From contig NZ_JAAAWN010000031.1 in assembly GCF_010500865.1 (NCBI RefSeq), forward strand, positions 1 through 44,103: 44,103 bases of DNA. Reading direction: 5' to 3'. How positions within the stretch are numbered: position 1 is the stretch's first letter; each line of letters begins with the position of its first letter. This DNA is from Alteromonas profundi. Its GTDB lineage: Bacteria; Pseudomonadota; Gammaproteobacteria; Enterobacterales; Alteromonadaceae. The position numbers and the translations under genes are program-made. Below, one piece after another: positions 18,366-27,918 of this stretch. The notes under the pieces were generated by a model. That model made no database searches. It saw only the letters and a program-made list of their open reading frames with translations, and had not been told where the DNA came from.

Positions 18366-19001
18366 ATGACAAGAATTCTTGTAGCAGACGATCATCCATT
18401 ATTTCGCGAAGCATTAAGCGGCGCATTAGAACCCTATTTCCAAAACGCTCAAATTATTGAGGCGGGAAGTCTTGATGATGCATTAGACAAGCTAAACCAA
18501 TTCGATTCGGTAGACTTGGTTTTACTCGACCTAAACATGCCTGGCGGTGAATATTTCAATGGCATTATTTCACTGCGTGAACAATACCCAGATATTCCTA
18601 TCGGTGTTGTGTCGGGAAGCGATTCGGTAGAAGTTGTTGCACAAGTTATGATTTTGGGCGCACAAGGTTTTATTCCTAAAGTCACGCCCACCCGCGAAAT
18701 TGCGCAAGCCATCATGGATATGATTGGCGGAAAAAAATGGTTGCCGGAAGGGATGGAAGCCGAACTTGAAACCGTTGATGATGAGCTAAAGCTTTTATTG
18801 CAACGTTTTCGTGAACTTACACCTAAACAAATTCAAGTGTTGTCATTTTTACGTGCAGGCCTTATGAATAAGCAGATTGCGCATGAGATGAATGTTACGG
18901 AAGCCACAATCAAGGCGCATATCAGCGCTATCCTGCGTAAACTTGAAATTAATACCCGTACGCAAGCGGTATTACTTATGGACAAGTTGCAGCTTAACTA
19001 A
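18366..19001 (+). CDS. NarL/FixJ-type response regulator, target unknown
   Basis: A 211-residue protein with a receiver domain and a LuxR-type DNA-binding domain. Receiver residues are Asp8-Asp9 (VADDHP), phospho-acceptor Asp55 (LLDLNMPG) and the Lys of FIPKVT. The helix-turn-helix is LTPKQIQVLSFLRAGLMNKQIAHEMN then VTEATIKAHISAILRKL. No histidine kinase gene is near, so it is an orphan. AAGGA occurs about 14 bp before the ATG, a longer spacing than usual, with no better start visible. It is monocistronic with a strong terminator. The neighbouring fadE does not by itself show that it controls fatty-acid metabolism. Confidence 0.88.
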   Translation: MTRILVADDHPLFREALSGALEPYFQNAQIIEAGSLDDALDKLNQFDSVDLVLLDLNMPGGEYFNGIISLREQYPDIPIGVVSGSDSVEVVAQVMILGAQGFIPKVTPTREIAQAIMDMIGGKKWLPEGMEAELETVDDELKLLLQRFRELTPKQIQVLSFLRAGLMNKQIAHEMNVTEATIKAHISAILRKLEINTRTQAVLLMDKLQLN

Positions 19002-19025
19002 AGCAGGTTCAACAATGTCGAAAAG

Positions 19026-19060
19026 CGCTTGTTATACTTGTTATAACAAGCGTTTTTTTT
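19026..19060 (+). terminator. Strong terminator after the response regulator gene
   Basis: CGCTTGTTATA (19026-19036), loop CTTGT, TATAACAAGCG (19042-19052): a perfect 11-bp stem followed by eight T. Confidence 0.9.
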
Positions 19061-19163
19061 GCTTTGTGAAATAGGAACAAGGCTTCTTATTTCTACGCAA
19101 TAATATAAGGGCTCACCGCTGTATGTCTGTAACAGCCAGTGCGCATCGATTTCTTTGGCCAAT

Positions 19164-19199
19164 AAAAAAGCCGTAATAGTCAGCTATTACGGCTTTTTT
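19164..19199. terminator. Bidirectional terminator between the response regulator and fadE
   Basis: AAAAAAGCCGTAATAG (19164-19179), loop TCAG, CTATTACGGCTTTTTT (19184-19199): a perfect 16-bp inverted repeat with A and T runs at its ends, so it can act on both strands. It lies about 85 bp past the fadE stop. Confidence 0.88.
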
Positions 19200-19242
19200 G
19201 TTTGAACGTTAGCGAACAACGTTTGGTGCAGAGGCTTTTGCG

Positions 19243-19282
19243 TAGGCTAACCTAGCACTGAGGTAAGGTTAGCCTAGTGCTA
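19243..19282. repeat. Two overlapping inverted repeats at the 3' end of fadE
   Basis: TAGGCTAACCT (19243-19253) pairs with AGGTTAGCCTA (19266-19276). TAGCACT (19253-19259) pairs with AGTGCTA (19276-19282). The pairs interlock: both share bases 19253 and 19276, and each pair brackets an arm of the other. They end against the fadE stop codon and lie just before its terminator. Confidence 0.5.
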
Positions 19283-21748
19283 TTAAGCCGCCTTGCCGTC
19301 GTTCTTTTTCTTTGACTCTGTTTGAGAGTTAATTTTCGCAACTAACTCTTCATGGTCAAAGTCATCTACGTTAATTGTACGTAAGCGGCCTGCTTCTGCT
19401 TTACGTAGCAATTCAGCTTCCTCGCTATCAATTACATCCTCTGCTAATGCTTCATCAGCGAGTACATCTAAACGAGTGAAAGGAAGTTTAGCCTTTTTAT
19501 GCTTACAAATACGCTCAAAAATAGGTTCTGCAGCTAGCACATCGTCAAGGGTTTGCTCTAAATCGCCGAACAAATTACCTTCCTCACGGGTAAGGTATTG
19601 ACCGTAGCCTAAGCGACTACGTGCAGAGCTCGGGGTTTGCAGCATTTTGGCAATTGCATGTTCCGTTTTATCAGAGGGCTTCCCAACACGGCGGCCAAAA
19701 GGCATTACCAGTACGCGCATTACCCCTGCAATAGCCCTATTAGGGAAGTTCGCAAGGAAGTCATCAATGGCGGTTTCGATATCATGTAAGGTATTTTGCA
19801 TTGCCCAATGAAGCAAAGGTAAGTCTTCTTTTAGGCGGCCATCTTCGTCAAAACGCTTCAATGTAGTGCTGCCCATATAAAGGCCACTTAATATGTCGCC
19901 TAGACGCGCAGAAAGACGTTCACGACGTTTTAGGTCACCACCAAGCACGCCCATAGAAACATCGGTCAACAATGCTAAGTTAGCGCTATAGCCCTGTAAT
20001 AGTTTGTAATAGCGAGCGGTTTCGTCTGTGAACGGCGCACTACTAAACGCACCATTAGATAACGAGAACCAGATACTTCTTACAGTGTTAGCAATAGCAA
20101 AGCCAATATGGCCGAATACCGCTTTATCAAACGCAGCTAGCGCCTCGTTTTTATCTTCTATGGAAGCGGCTTGAATCTCTTGCAGTACGTAGGGATGACA
20201 GCGCATAGCTCCTTGTCCGAAAATCATCATATTTCGGGTAAGGATATTTGCACCTTCTACCGTAATAGACACCGGTACGCCTTGGTAGCCGCGGCCTAAA
20301 TAGTTGTTTGGCCCAAGCATAACGCCTTTACCACCATGAACGTCCATTGCATCATTAATAACCTGACGCATTTTTTCGGTTAGGTGATATTTACATATGG
20401 CTGAAATAACCGAGGGTTTTTCACCCAAATCTACACCCACAGTGGAGAAGCGTGTGACACCATCCATCAGATAAGCGTTACCGCCAATGCGTGCGAGCAT
20501 TTCCTCTACGCCTTCCATCTGTCCTACTGGCATACGGAATTGGCGACGAATACGTGCATACGCGCCTGTTGCTAACGCCACTGATTTAGCGCCGCCAGCG
20601 GCTGACGAGGGAAGGGTGATACATCGTCCTACAGACAAACATTCAACCAGCATGCGCCAGCCTTTGCCTGCCATCGATGGGCCGCCAATAATGTAATCAA
20701 TAGGAACGAAAATATCGTTGCCACGAATTGGACCGTTTTGGAACGGCGTGTTTAATGGTAGATGACGGCGGCCTATTTCTAAGCCTTTTGTATCTCTTGG
20801 AATAAGCGCACAGGTGATACCTGGATCTTTATTCTCGCTAAGTAGACCGTCTGGATCTTGCAGTTTAAATGCTAAGCCAATAACAGTGGCTACAGGGGCC
20901 AGCGTAATGTAGCGTTTGTTGAAGGTAAGGCGCATACCTAACACTTCTTCGCCATTCCAGTCACCTTTACACACTATACCCACGTCTGGAATAGCACCAG
21001 CATCAGAGCCTGCTTCCGGGCCGGTTAATGCAAAACAAGGTACTTCTTCACCTGCGGCAAGACGAGGTAAGTAATGATCTTGTTGTTCTTTGGTTCCATA
21101 GTGCTGTAATAGTTCGCCCGGGCCTAATGAATTAGGTACGCCCACGGTACTTGAAAGTACAGCGCTCACTCCAGCTAACTTTTGTAGCACACGCGACTGT
21201 GCGTAAGCAGAAAATGCCAAGCCACCATATTCTTTTTTGATGATCATGGCGAAGAACTTATGTTCTTTAAGGTAATCCCAGACTTCTGGCGGCAAATCAG
21301 CGTCTTTATGGTTTATTTGCCACTCGTCTACCATTGAACATACTTGATCTACGGGTCCGTCTAGAAACGCTTGTTCTTCCGGCGTTAGGCGCCCTTTTTG
21401 TATGCGATGAAGTTTATCCCAGTCAGGTTTGCCACTGAAAATATCGCCGTCCCACCATACAGTACCCGCGTCTATGGCTTCTTGTTCTGTGCTCGACATT
21501 TCGGGCATAACCTTTCGATAGAACGACAGTAGCTTTTTGGTAATGTAAGACTGTCGAACGTTGGATAAGGTAAAGGGGAGGGTAAGTGCTAAGTAAATTA
21601 CCCAGCCAAACAAGCCGATGTCGCCAAACAGTGTGCCTAATATCATCACACCTGCACCCATAGAAACCGCAGTAACTAGGGTGGTACGCTGGTAACTCGC
21701 AACCGCTAGGGTTAATACGACCAGCAAAAACCATATAAACTCTGCCAT
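19283..21748 (-). CDS. fadE: Membrane-associated acyl-CoA dehydrogenase FadE
   Basis: An 821-residue protein, the length of the FadE family (E. coli FadE is about 814). It performs the first oxidation of acyl-CoA in beta-oxidation, passing electrons to a flavoprotein. Two hydrophobic segments lie in the first 65 residues. The acyl-CoA dehydrogenase core follows ([59 protein letters not shown]), then a FadE-specific C-terminal region. GGAG precedes the ATG at a normal distance. A FadR-like operator and possible promoter lie 85-135 bp upstream. Confidence 0.95.
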   Translation of the reverse strand: MAEFIWFLLVVLTLAVASYQRTTLVTAVSMGAGVMILGTLFGDIGLFGWVIYLALTLPFTLSNVRQSYITKKLLSFYRKVMPEMSSTEQEAIDAGTVWWDGDIFSGKPDWDKLHRIQKGRLTPEEQAFLDGPVDQVCSMVDEWQINHKDADLPPEVWDYLKEHKFFAMIIKKEYGGLAFSAYAQSRVLQKLAGVSAVLSSTVGVPNSLGPGELLQHYGTKEQQDHYLPRLAAGEEVPCFALTGPEAGSDAGAIPDVGIVCKGDWNGEEVLGMRLTFNKRYITLAPVATVIGLAFKLQDPDGLLSENKDPGITCALIPRDTKGLEIGRRHLPLNTPFQNGPIRGNDIFVPIDYIIGGPSMAGKGWRMLVECLSVGRCITLPSSAAGGAKSVALATGAYARIRRQFRMPVGQMEGVEEMLARIGGNAYLMDGVTRFSTVGVDLGEKPSVISAICKYHLTEKMRQVINDAMDVHGGKGVMLGPNNYLGRGYQGVPVSITVEGANILTRNMMIFGQGAMRCHPYVLQEIQAASIEDKNEALAAFDKAVFGHIGFAIANTVRSIWFSLSNGAFSSAPFTDETARYYKLLQGYSANLALLTDVSMGVLGGDLKRRERLSARLGDILSGLYMGSTTLKRFDEDGRLKEDLPLLHWAMQNTLHDIETAIDDFLANFPNRAIAGVMRVLVMPFGRRVGKPSDKTEHAIAKMLQTPSSARSRLGYGQYLTREEGNLFGDLEQTLDDVLAAEPIFERICKHKKAKLPFTRLDVLADEALAEDVIDSEEAELLRKAEAGRLRTINVDDFDHEELVAKINSQTESKKKNDGKAA

Positions 21749-21830
21749 ACTTCACTCCTGAAAAGGCGTTAAACAAAACACTGGTTAGCTTTATAGCTCA
21801 ACAAAAAAGCCGATAGCTATTTTGTCGATT

Positions 21831-21883
21831 TTGAGGTCTGACCAGCATGGTGTAAAACTATTCCTTAATGACGCAAAGATCAA
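21831..21883 (-). promoter_or_regulatory. FadR-like operator and candidate fadE promoter
   Basis: The site 21831-21847 contains GGTCTGACC (21835-21843), matching the palindromic core GGTCnGACC of the FadR consensus. On the minus strand a possible -35 TTGATC (21883-21878) and weak -10 TAGTTT (21860-21855) are 17 bp apart, which would put the operator just downstream of the start of transcription. Binding there would repress fadE until acyl-CoA accumulates, as known for FadR. The core is directly visible; the promoter is a weak match. Confidence 0.5.
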
Positions 21884-21980
21884 GATTTTTACATGAAGTT
21901 TGCATTATTTCCCGTGATAGTAGTGATATGATTTCAGTGAGGCAGGGGATAAACGGAAGGGCGTCACTCCTCTAAATAAA

Positions 21981-22006
21981 AAAAGAGCAGCGAATGCTGC
22001 TCTTTT
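21981..22006. terminator. Terminator of the purM-purN-DUF3108 operon
   Basis: AAAAGAGCAGC (21981-21991), loop GAAT, GCTGCTCTTTT (21996-22006), perfect 11-bp stem with A/T ends, 30 bp past the DUF3108 stop codon. Confidence 0.85.
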
Positions 22007-22035
22007 ATATACTATGAACTAATCTAGTTTAGGCG

Positions 22036-22779
22036 TTATAAAAGTTGAAACGATTTAAGTTTGATATCGCCTTGTTCGTCGCCGTCTTTAAATTGCTGCA
22101 GTCTAACAAGCGCATAGTCTAAGTTTGGTGCAAACCATGCAAATGTTTCGCGGGTTTTTGAGTCGCGGATAAGTTTCACTTTAATGGTATTTAACTGCCC
22201 AAACGGCAAGGTTAGCGCTTCACGTTCCAACACTTCAACCCCATACTCACGAAGTTCACCACGATAATTGATAAACTGATAATCAATATGTGTTTCGCCA
22301 TCCGCTAAGCGCTTAGCAAGGTCAATACGATAAATTTGATTATCATACTGGCCCGCAAAGTCGAAAGTCTCACCTTCAGCCACCATAATTTTGCCGTTCT
22401 CTTCGTTAAAGATAACGTCAAGTTGTTTATCTGGCCCGGTACCTGTGCGCGAGTAGTGGTACTCCTGCGGTATCAACTGACCATCGGCTACTTTGAAGAT
22501 CGAATGCTCGTGGCGCTTATCAGAAAGAAAAAATTTAGATACTTTTGAGCCGTAGGTCAAAGAGTACTGGTTATCACTGATCTCTTCTAATTTAATACGG
22601 GCTTCGCCAACCTCACTGCCCCATTTAAACGCACTATACACGGCTTCATAAGGAGTAATGCTAGTACCACTGGACTGTTCATCCGCCGCAAACACACTGC
22701 CGGTTGCCGCCCACACAAACGTAGCAGCAACAAATAATTTACTCGCTCGCATAACCCGATTCTGGAAGCTCTTGTTCAT
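22036..22779 (-). CDS. DUF3108 family exported protein
   Basis: A 247-residue predicted periplasmic protein. The signal peptide ends at TGSVFA-AD. The mature part is beta-rich with the DUF3108 pattern: YEAVYSAFKWGSEVGEARIKLE near the start, HSIFKVADGQLIPQEYHYSRTG, and TFAWFAPNLDYALVRLQQF near the end. Its function is unknown; members sit in the cell envelope. The ATG at 22779 overlaps purN by 41 bp; another ATG at 22752 would still keep a full signal peptide. The position after purMN is conserved in related bacteria, to my knowledge, without a known functional link. Confidence 0.83.
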   Translation of the reverse strand: MNKSFQNRVMRASKLFVAATFVWAATGSVFAADEQSSGTSITPYEAVYSAFKWGSEVGEARIKLEEISDNQYSLTYGSKVSKFFLSDKRHEHSIFKVADGQLIPQEYHYSRTGTGPDKQLDVIFNEENGKIMVAEGETFDFAGQYDNQIYRIDLAKRLADGETHIDYQFINYRGELREYGVEVLEREALTLPFGQLNTIKVKLIRDSKTRETFAWFAPNLDYALVRLQQFKDGDEQGDIKLKSFQLL

Positions 22780-23389
22780 CAAGAATTGCCCTATTATTCC
22801 GCATTGTTAGTCGCCCTGCACTGAACCACGAAAGCACCAGCGGGTACAGGCGACGTTCCTGTTCTTGAACACGTTCAGCAAGCTCTACCGCACTGTCACC
22901 TTCAAACACGGGCACTCGGCTTTGTATTATAACCGGGCCGCCATCTAATTCAGGCGTGACAAAGTGTACACTAACACCGTGTTCTTTGTCGCCGTTGTCG
23001 ATAGCACGCTGATGTGTGTTCAACCCTTTGTACTTAGGCAATAAAGAAGGATGAATGTTCAGTAATTTTCCTGTAAAGGCATTCACAAACTCGGGTGTAA
23101 GTATGCGCATGAAACCAGCCAGTACTATTACATCGGGCTGTAATTCTTCAATTGCACCTTGCAATGCCGCGTCATAATCAACCCTATCTTCATAGCGAGT
23201 ATGGTCAAGGCAAATCGCTGGAATACCAGCATTTTTGGCGCGCTCAAGACCAAAAGCGTTAGGTCGGTTGCTAATAACACCTACAATTTTTGCAGGTAAC
23301 CGTTCGGCTTCTATTTCATCAATAATAGCTTGTAAATTGCTGCCGTTACCTGAAATAAGCACACACAATTTAGTTACCGAGCTGCTCAC
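22739..23389 (-). CDS. purN: Phosphoribosylglycinamide formyltransferase PurN
   Basis: A 216-residue enzyme of purine synthesis, transferring a formyl group from 10-formyl-THF to GAR. The N-terminus [17 protein letters not shown] binds the phosphoribosyl substrate. The catalytic signature is [22 protein letters not shown], with [18 protein letters not shown] carrying the catalytic Asp. The start is GTG at 23389, overlapping the purM stop in GTGA, which implies translational coupling. Confidence 0.95.
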   Translation of the reverse strand: MSSSVTKLCVLISGNGSNLQAIIDEIEAERLPAKIVGVISNRPNAFGLERAKNAGIPAICLDHTRYEDRVDYDAALQGAIEELQPDVIVLAGFMRILTPEFVNAFTGKLLNIHPSLLPKYKGLNTHQRAIDNGDKEHGVSVHFVTPELDGGPVIIQSRVPVFEGDSAVELAERVQEQERRLYPLVLSWFSAGRLTMRNNRAILDEQELPESGYASE

Positions 23390-24426
23390 GCGTTAATCTC
23401 TACTTGTTGGCTGCCGTCTTTCGCTTCGATATCACCAATTAACCACGCATTTTCGCCATGATTGTTGAGTAGAGTGAGAGCCGCATCAACATCGCTTTCG
23501 TCCACCACAATAACTAAGCCTACGCCGCAGTTAAAGGTTCTGTACATTTCGTGACGGGTAACGTTGCCGTTTTCTTGCAGCCATGAAAACACAGTGGGCC
23601 ACTGCCAGCTGTTTTCATTTATAACGACTTTGGCGTCTTCTGGGAGTACGCGAGGAATATTTTCCCAAAAACCGCCGCCGGTTATATGAGAAATAGCACT
23701 AACGTTAACCTCTTCAAGTAGTGCTAATACAGATTTCACATAAATTTTGGTAGGTTCGAGAAGGTGGTCAATAAGGGGTTTACCGTTTAGGTCTTGATTA
23801 ACATCCGCTTCGCTGACCTCAAGAATTTTACGGATAAGCGAATAACCGTTGGAGTGAGGACCTGAAGAGCCTAAAGCAATGAGTTTTTGCCCCGGCTTCA
23901 CTTGCGTCCCATCAATAACTTTGTCGGCTTCAACAACACCTACGCAGAAGCCGGCTATGTCGTAGTCGCCGTCGTGATACATGCCAGGCATTTCAGCGGT
24001 TTCCCCGCCAATAAGTGCACAGCCAGACTGCTCACAACCCGTTCCTATACCGGTGACAACTGAGGCTGCCACGTCAACATCAAGTTTACCCGTTGCGTAA
24101 TAGTCTAAGAAAAATAGCGGTTCAGCACCTTGCACTATCAAGTCGTTCACGCACATGGCCACTAAATCGATTCCTACACCATCATGACGACCTGCGTCCA
24201 TTGCAACACGCAACTTAGTACCGACCCCATCGGTGCCAGAAACAAGTAAGGGCTTTTTATATTTTGTTGGCAATTCACATAACGCGCCAAAGCCCCCTAA
24301 GTTTCCTTTTACCTCGGGACGATGTGTCTTTTTGGTAACTGATTTTATGCGTTCGACAAGTTGATTTCCTGCATCGATATCAACACCAGCATCTTTGTAA
24401 CTAAGAGAGGTTTTATTTTCGCTCAC
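23386..24426 (-). CDS. purM: Phosphoribosylformylglycinamidine cyclo-ligase PurM (AIR synthetase)
   Basis: A 346-residue ATP-dependent enzyme closing the imidazole ring in purine synthesis, the standard family length. Readable regions are [59 protein letters not shown] and [16 protein letters not shown]. The start is GTG (24426-24424) with CAGGG about 7 bp upstream. A PurR-like palindrome overlaps this start. First gene of the purM-purN-DUF3108 operon. Confidence 0.96.
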   Translation of the reverse strand: MSENKTSLSYKDAGVDIDAGNQLVERIKSVTKKTHRPEVKGNLGGFGALCELPTKYKKPLLVSGTDGVGTKLRVAMDAGRHDGVGIDLVAMCVNDLIVQGAEPLFFLDYYATGKLDVDVAASVVTGIGTGCEQSGCALIGGETAEMPGMYHDGDYDIAGFCVGVVEADKVIDGTQVKPGQKLIALGSSGPHSNGYSLIRKILEVSEADVNQDLNGKPLIDHLLEPTKIYVKSVLALLEEVNVSAISHITGGGFWENIPRVLPEDAKVVINENSWQWPTVFSWLQENGNVTRHEMYRTFNCGVGLVIVVDESDVDAALTLLNNHGENAWLIGDIEAKDGSQQVEINA

Positions 24427-24434
24427 GTTTGCGC
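24419..24434 (-). promoter_or_regulatory. PurR-box-like sequence over the purM start
   Basis: On the minus strand GCGCAAACGTGAGCGA matches 12 of 16 positions of the known PurR consensus ACGCAAACGTTTGCGT, with the left half CGCAAACGT intact. It covers the GTG start codon. A real operator is plausible, as purMN is a PurR target in E. coli, but the right half is poor and the codon constraint makes chance likely. Confidence 0.3.
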
Positions 24435-24652
24435 CCTGGAACTAAGAGGTAGAAAACCGCGGATTCTACCAGCATGTCGCCACATGTCCAATTTTCAAAC
24501 GTGGTAAACCAGCTTATTTACCTAAATAAAATAAACAAACCTACAAAGTGATGGTTAAAAACGTCTTAATAGGGGGGAAATACGTAACGAGATTGGGGCT
24601 TTGAATCAGCCACCAAAATGAAAGCGAAATTATTGATGAAAAATGCCGGCAG

Positions 24653-26092
24653 ATGAAAGAGAATAGCACTATTAATCTGTGGCTTTACAATGCAAAGGGA
24701 GTATCGAAGAAGTTGATTTCTTTTATTAAGGAACTGTCAGGGCGTCATTTCTGTGGTAAGTCTATTGGCTCTCCACTACGAGCAATATTACTTACGGGAA
24801 GTCTTTTAACTTCTTTTAACCTTCAGGCTACCCAAGTAATAGAAACCAATGTGTCCCAAATTCCTGTTGCAGATCAAAGTCAAAGGTCACAAGATAAAGC
24901 GGTTAAAGCCGCGTTTGAACGGGTGATGGTTAAAATGTCGGGGAATAGAGAGGTGTTAGATAACCCCGGCGTAAGCGCTGCTATGCGAACGCCTCAAGCC
25001 TACCTTCGTTCCTATCGCTACGCGTATGAAGGGGCCACTATTTTTTATGTGGCAGAGTTTGATAAACCCAAGCTTAATGACCTTTTGCAACGAGAGAGTT
25101 TGCCTCTGTGGGGCGAAAGGCGGCCTGAAACTATTCTCTGGTTAGCCATTGAAGACGAGACAGGCGAACGCAGTATATTAGATGAAAGCGCCGCCCATCC
25201 TCTGCATGAAGTTTTGCGCAATAAGGCGAAACAACGGGGCCTACCATTAAGTTTGCCCTTAATGGACTTAACCGACAGTGCCACTATTTCCATCTACGAT
25301 GTATGGGGGCGGTTTATACAGCCACTTACTAACGCGTCGTCGCGCTACTCAGTAGACAATGTTATTGGGGCTAGGCTGTACGAGAATAAGGCAGACTCGG
25401 TAAGTGCTGTTCCTGGCGAGAAGGCAAGATTGGCGGAAGACAAAGCAGCCTCTGGCGCTACGCAACCAAGCAGCGCTAGCCATTCAAAAAGCATGCAATT
25501 CAATCGCATCGATAAAGAGATGGAAAACACCTTTGATCAAGACGGGGCGAGGGACAACGGTGTAGCAACTAATGGCGAAGTTTTAAGTGGCCGCACCGGC
25601 GGTTCGAATGTTGCGCCTTTTACTATGGATGAGTTTACTCAGCACGCCCAGCGCGCAGACAACGGTGCCTATGCACTGGATTGGGTGTTTGTCGGCGGCG
25701 GACAGATTACTTACGGCAGTATTTTTGCAGATGATCCTAATCAACTTAGTGAAAAACTAGTAAATGCCTATGCGAATTACCTGTCATCGCAGTACGCCAT
25801 TATTCCGGGCCAATCTGATGCCGAACGCGTTACTATCGATGTATCAATAGCAAACATCGACTCGATAACCAGCTATGCTAATGCAACATCGTACTTAAAT
25901 AGTTTAAGTGTGGTAGAGCGCGCCGCGTTAGTTAAACAGCAAGGGTCAGTGGCTACCTTTTCAGTTACCTTGTTAGGTACCGCGCAGGATTTATTAAATA
26001 CGGTACAGCTTGAGTCTCGGTTACGCCCGGTGACTGATGCATATGGGCAAGCAGTACAAAGTTATACCTTTTATTGGAGCGATGCCTCATAA
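24653..26092 (+). CDS. DUF2066 family exported protein
   Basis: A 479-residue protein of unknown function. The DUF2066 signature is at about residues 62-115 (VADQSQRSQDKAVKAAFERVM, VKMSGNREVLDNP, and YRYAYEGATIFYVAEFD). A hydrophobic segment SPLRAILLTGSLLTSFNLQA near residues 40-59 looks like a signal peptide but is preceded by about 40 mostly polar residues, so translation may begin further downstream. A low-complexity polar linker fills about residues 245-310. The C-terminal part adds more beta strands. It lies directly before hda, a conserved neighbour pair in gammaproteobacteria. Confidence 0.82.
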   Translation: MKENSTINLWLYNAKGVSKKLISFIKELSGRHFCGKSIGSPLRAILLTGSLLTSFNLQATQVIETNVSQIPVADQSQRSQDKAVKAAFERVMVKMSGNREVLDNPGVSAAMRTPQAYLRSYRYAYEGATIFYVAEFDKPKLNDLLQRESLPLWGERRPETILWLAIEDETGERSILDESAAHPLHEVLRNKAKQRGLPLSLPLMDLTDSATISIYDVWGRFIQPLTNASSRYSVDNVIGARLYENKADSVSAVPGEKARLAEDKAASGATQPSSASHSKSMQFNRIDKEMENTFDQDGARDNGVATNGEVLSGRTGGSNVAPFTMDEFTQHAQRADNGAYALDWVFVGGGQITYGSIFADDPNQLSEKLVNAYANYLSSQYAIIPGQSDAERVTIDVSIANIDSITSYANATSYLNSLSVVERAALVKQQGSVATFSVTLLGTAQDLLNTVQLESRLRPVTDAYGQAVQSYTFYWSDAS

Positions 26093-26097
26093 ACGCT

Positions 26098-26838
26098 ATG
26101 CAATTGCCTTTACCTGTAACGTTGCCCGTCGATGAAACCTTTGACAGTATTGTCGATACAGGAAATCAAGAAGTTGTAGCGCTGCTAAACGTTATTGCCA
26201 ATACAATGCCCTCATGGAGAGAGGCTAACTCCCTTAGCAACTTAGCGTCTCTTCATCTCCCGTTGGTGACGCTACTTGGCGCAAGTGGTACGGGGAAAAG
26301 CCATTTACTTTATTCTCTTTGTCACCGGCTAGAGAAAAAGCAGGTAAGTCATCTTTACCTTAATTTAGCGAATTGTGCGCAGTGGTCTTTCGATATCTTT
26401 GATGGGTTAGAAAATCTTTCCCTTATCTGTTTAGATAATATACACGCGGTAGCGGGAAAGCCGATGTGGGAAGAGGCCCTATTTGATTTGTTTAATCGCG
26501 TTATCGAAAACCCCAACGCATTGATTGTTGGCAGTTCACAGGTAGGGCCGAGTCACGAAGGCTTTACCTTACCCGACTTACGCTCTCGTCTCGCGTGGGG
26601 GGTAATTTACCACCTGCACCCGCTAGACGATGCTGCGCGAAAGGAAGTGGTGCGTTTACGTGCGAAACAGCGGGGGCTAAAGCTATCCGAGCAAGCATTG
26701 CAGTTTCTGCTGCATCATAGTGAGCGCGACTTACGTAGTTTACTTGGGTTATTAGCGCGCCTAGATACGCGCTCACTGCAGGAACAAAAAAAGCTTTCCG
26801 TGGCTATGGTAAAACGCGAGCTTGGTGATTCCTTGTAG
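26098..26838 (+). CDS. hda: Hda, DnaA regulatory inactivator
   Basis: A 246-residue AAA+ protein related to DnaA domain III. With the DNA-loaded sliding clamp it stimulates hydrolysis of DnaA-bound ATP and so prevents over-initiation. The clamp-binding motif QLPLPVTLP is at residues 2-10, Walker A is GASGTGKS (61-68) and Walker B is LICLDNIH. DLRSRLAWGVIYHLHPLDD is the sensor and arginine finger region. The ATG at 26098 gives the standard N-terminus; an upstream TTG at 26074 would overlap DUF2066 and add eight unrelated residues. It follows the DUF2066 stop by 5 bp. Confidence 0.93.
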   Translation: MQLPLPVTLPVDETFDSIVDTGNQEVVALLNVIANTMPSWREANSLSNLASLHLPLVTLLGASGTGKSHLLYSLCHRLEKKQVSHLYLNLANCAQWSFDIFDGLENLSLICLDNIHAVAGKPMWEEALFDLFNRVIENPNALIVGSSQVGPSHEGFTLPDLRSRLAWGVIYHLHPLDDAARKEVVRLRAKQRGLKLSEQALQFLLHHSERDLRSLLGLLARLDTRSLQEQKKLSVAMVKRELGDSL

Positions 26839-26879
26839 CAATGCCTAACGAAAAGCTATTTCTGTTTAAAAGTGAGGGT

Positions 26880-26900
26880 AAAAGCCCATAGTAGGCTTTA
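26880..26900. terminator. Possible weak terminator between hda and the convergent DUF2069 gene
   Basis: TAAAGCC (26880-26886), 7-nt loop, GGCTTTA (26894-26900). The stem is short, there is only a brief T run, and it overlaps the DUF2069 stop codon. Confidence 0.35.
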
Positions 26901-27320
26901 TTTACGGTTTTCGAAATACGCTTTTTCTTGCTTCATTTCTTCTTTAAGTTTGATGATCCCTAAACCTAACTCTCGTCCACGTTTACGGGCAAATGCAGCG
27001 CACCCAATAAACATTCCTGTGCACAAGAGAATTTCAATTCCAGCATACCAGCGCTCAGCAGGAACGGCATACGCCACGGTACAACCATGCATTAAGTAAA
27101 ATAACACCACAAAATTGGCCCACGCGTGGGTGTAGGGTTTACCTTGAATAACCCCCTTATAAGGAAGCAAGATAGGTACTACATACATAATGGCGATAAA
27201 TACCAATGAATACGCGTGGGTTGTAGTTAGCAAAAACTGCCAGATAACTATCCACGCAATTAATAGCGTATGACAGACGAGGGCTAGGTAGCGGTAGTTG
27301 CGCGTTTCAGGCGCCATCAT
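26898..27320 (-). CDS. DUF2069 family membrane protein
   Basis: About 140 residues with four hydrophobic segments (YLALVCHTLLIAWIVIWQFLL, YSLVFIAIMYVVPILLP, WANFVVLFYLMHGCTVAYA, IEILLCTGMFIGCAAFA) and a charged C-terminal helix, the layout of the DUF2069 (YfgN-type) family of inner-membrane proteins. No function is known. The start at 27320 or 27317 (two ATGs) is chosen because GGAG lies 5-8 bp upstream; it overlaps the wrbA stop by 14 bp. Third gene of the arsC-like/wrbA/DUF2069 set. Confidence 0.8.
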   Translation of the reverse strand: MMAPETRNYRYLALVCHTLLIAWIVIWQFLLTTTHAYSLVFIAIMYVVPILLPYKGVIQGKPYTHAWANFVVLFYLMHGCTVAYAVPAERWYAGIEILLCTGMFIGCAAFARKRGRELGLGIIKLKEEMKQEKAYFENRK

Positions 27321-27918
27321 TATTCTCCGAAAATTGTGAATATAGTGCTTTGGCAAGTTGCGCTAAACGTTTTCCTTGAGCAAGGCAAAGTGCTTTTTCA
27401 TGATCGCTAAGTGCGGTATTGTTGCTATTAGCAACGTGGGTAACGCCATAGGGGGTACCCCCGGTAACCGTGTCGTGCAATGCCGGTTCACTATAGGGAA
27501 TGCCGCACATCACCATACCATGGTGAAGTAAGGGAACCATCATAGATAATAAGGTGCTTTCTTGGCCGCCATGCATGGAAGAGGTTGAAGTAAAAACGCA
27601 CGCAGGTTTATTGATTAAATCGCCTTTAATCCATTGCGCACTGGTACTATCTAAAAAGTGTTTCACCGCAGCGGCCATATTGCCAAAACGAGTGGGGCTG
27701 CCTAACGCGAGCCCGCTGCACTGTGCCAGCTCGTCCCGTGTCACTTCTGGTGCACTAAGGCTTTGTGCTGTCTCGCCGCTTGCGTTGTTTTCATGCAAAC
27801 TTTTAACCGTACGTACCCATACCTCACCACCCTCACTGACGATGCCTTGTGCTATAGCATCGGCGAGCTTTTTAGTACTGCCATGATGGCTGTAGTAGAG
27901 AACTAAAATAGGGGCCAT
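27307..27918 (-). CDS. wrbA: NAD(P)H:quinone oxidoreductase, WrbA type
   Basis: A 203-residue flavodoxin-fold enzyme that reduces quinones by two electrons and so avoids semiquinone radicals. The FMN-phosphate loop is YYSHHGSTKKLADAI. LGSPTRFGNMAAAVKHFLDST and TSTSSMHGGQESTLLSMMVPLLHHGM are the WrbA-specific regions, and GTPYGVTHVA follows. Length matches WrbA. It starts on the last base of the upstream stop (TAATG), so it is coupled to the arsC-like gene. Confidence 0.92.
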   Translation of the reverse strand: MAPILVLYYSHHGSTKKLADAIAQGIVSEGGEVWVRTVKSLHENNASGETAQSLSAPEVTRDELAQCSGLALGSPTRFGNMAAAVKHFLDSTSAQWIKGDLINKPACVFTSTSSMHGGQESTLLSMMVPLLHHGMVMCGIPYSEPALHDTVTGGTPYGVTHVANSNNTALSDHEKALCLAQGKRLAQLAKALYSQFSENNDGA

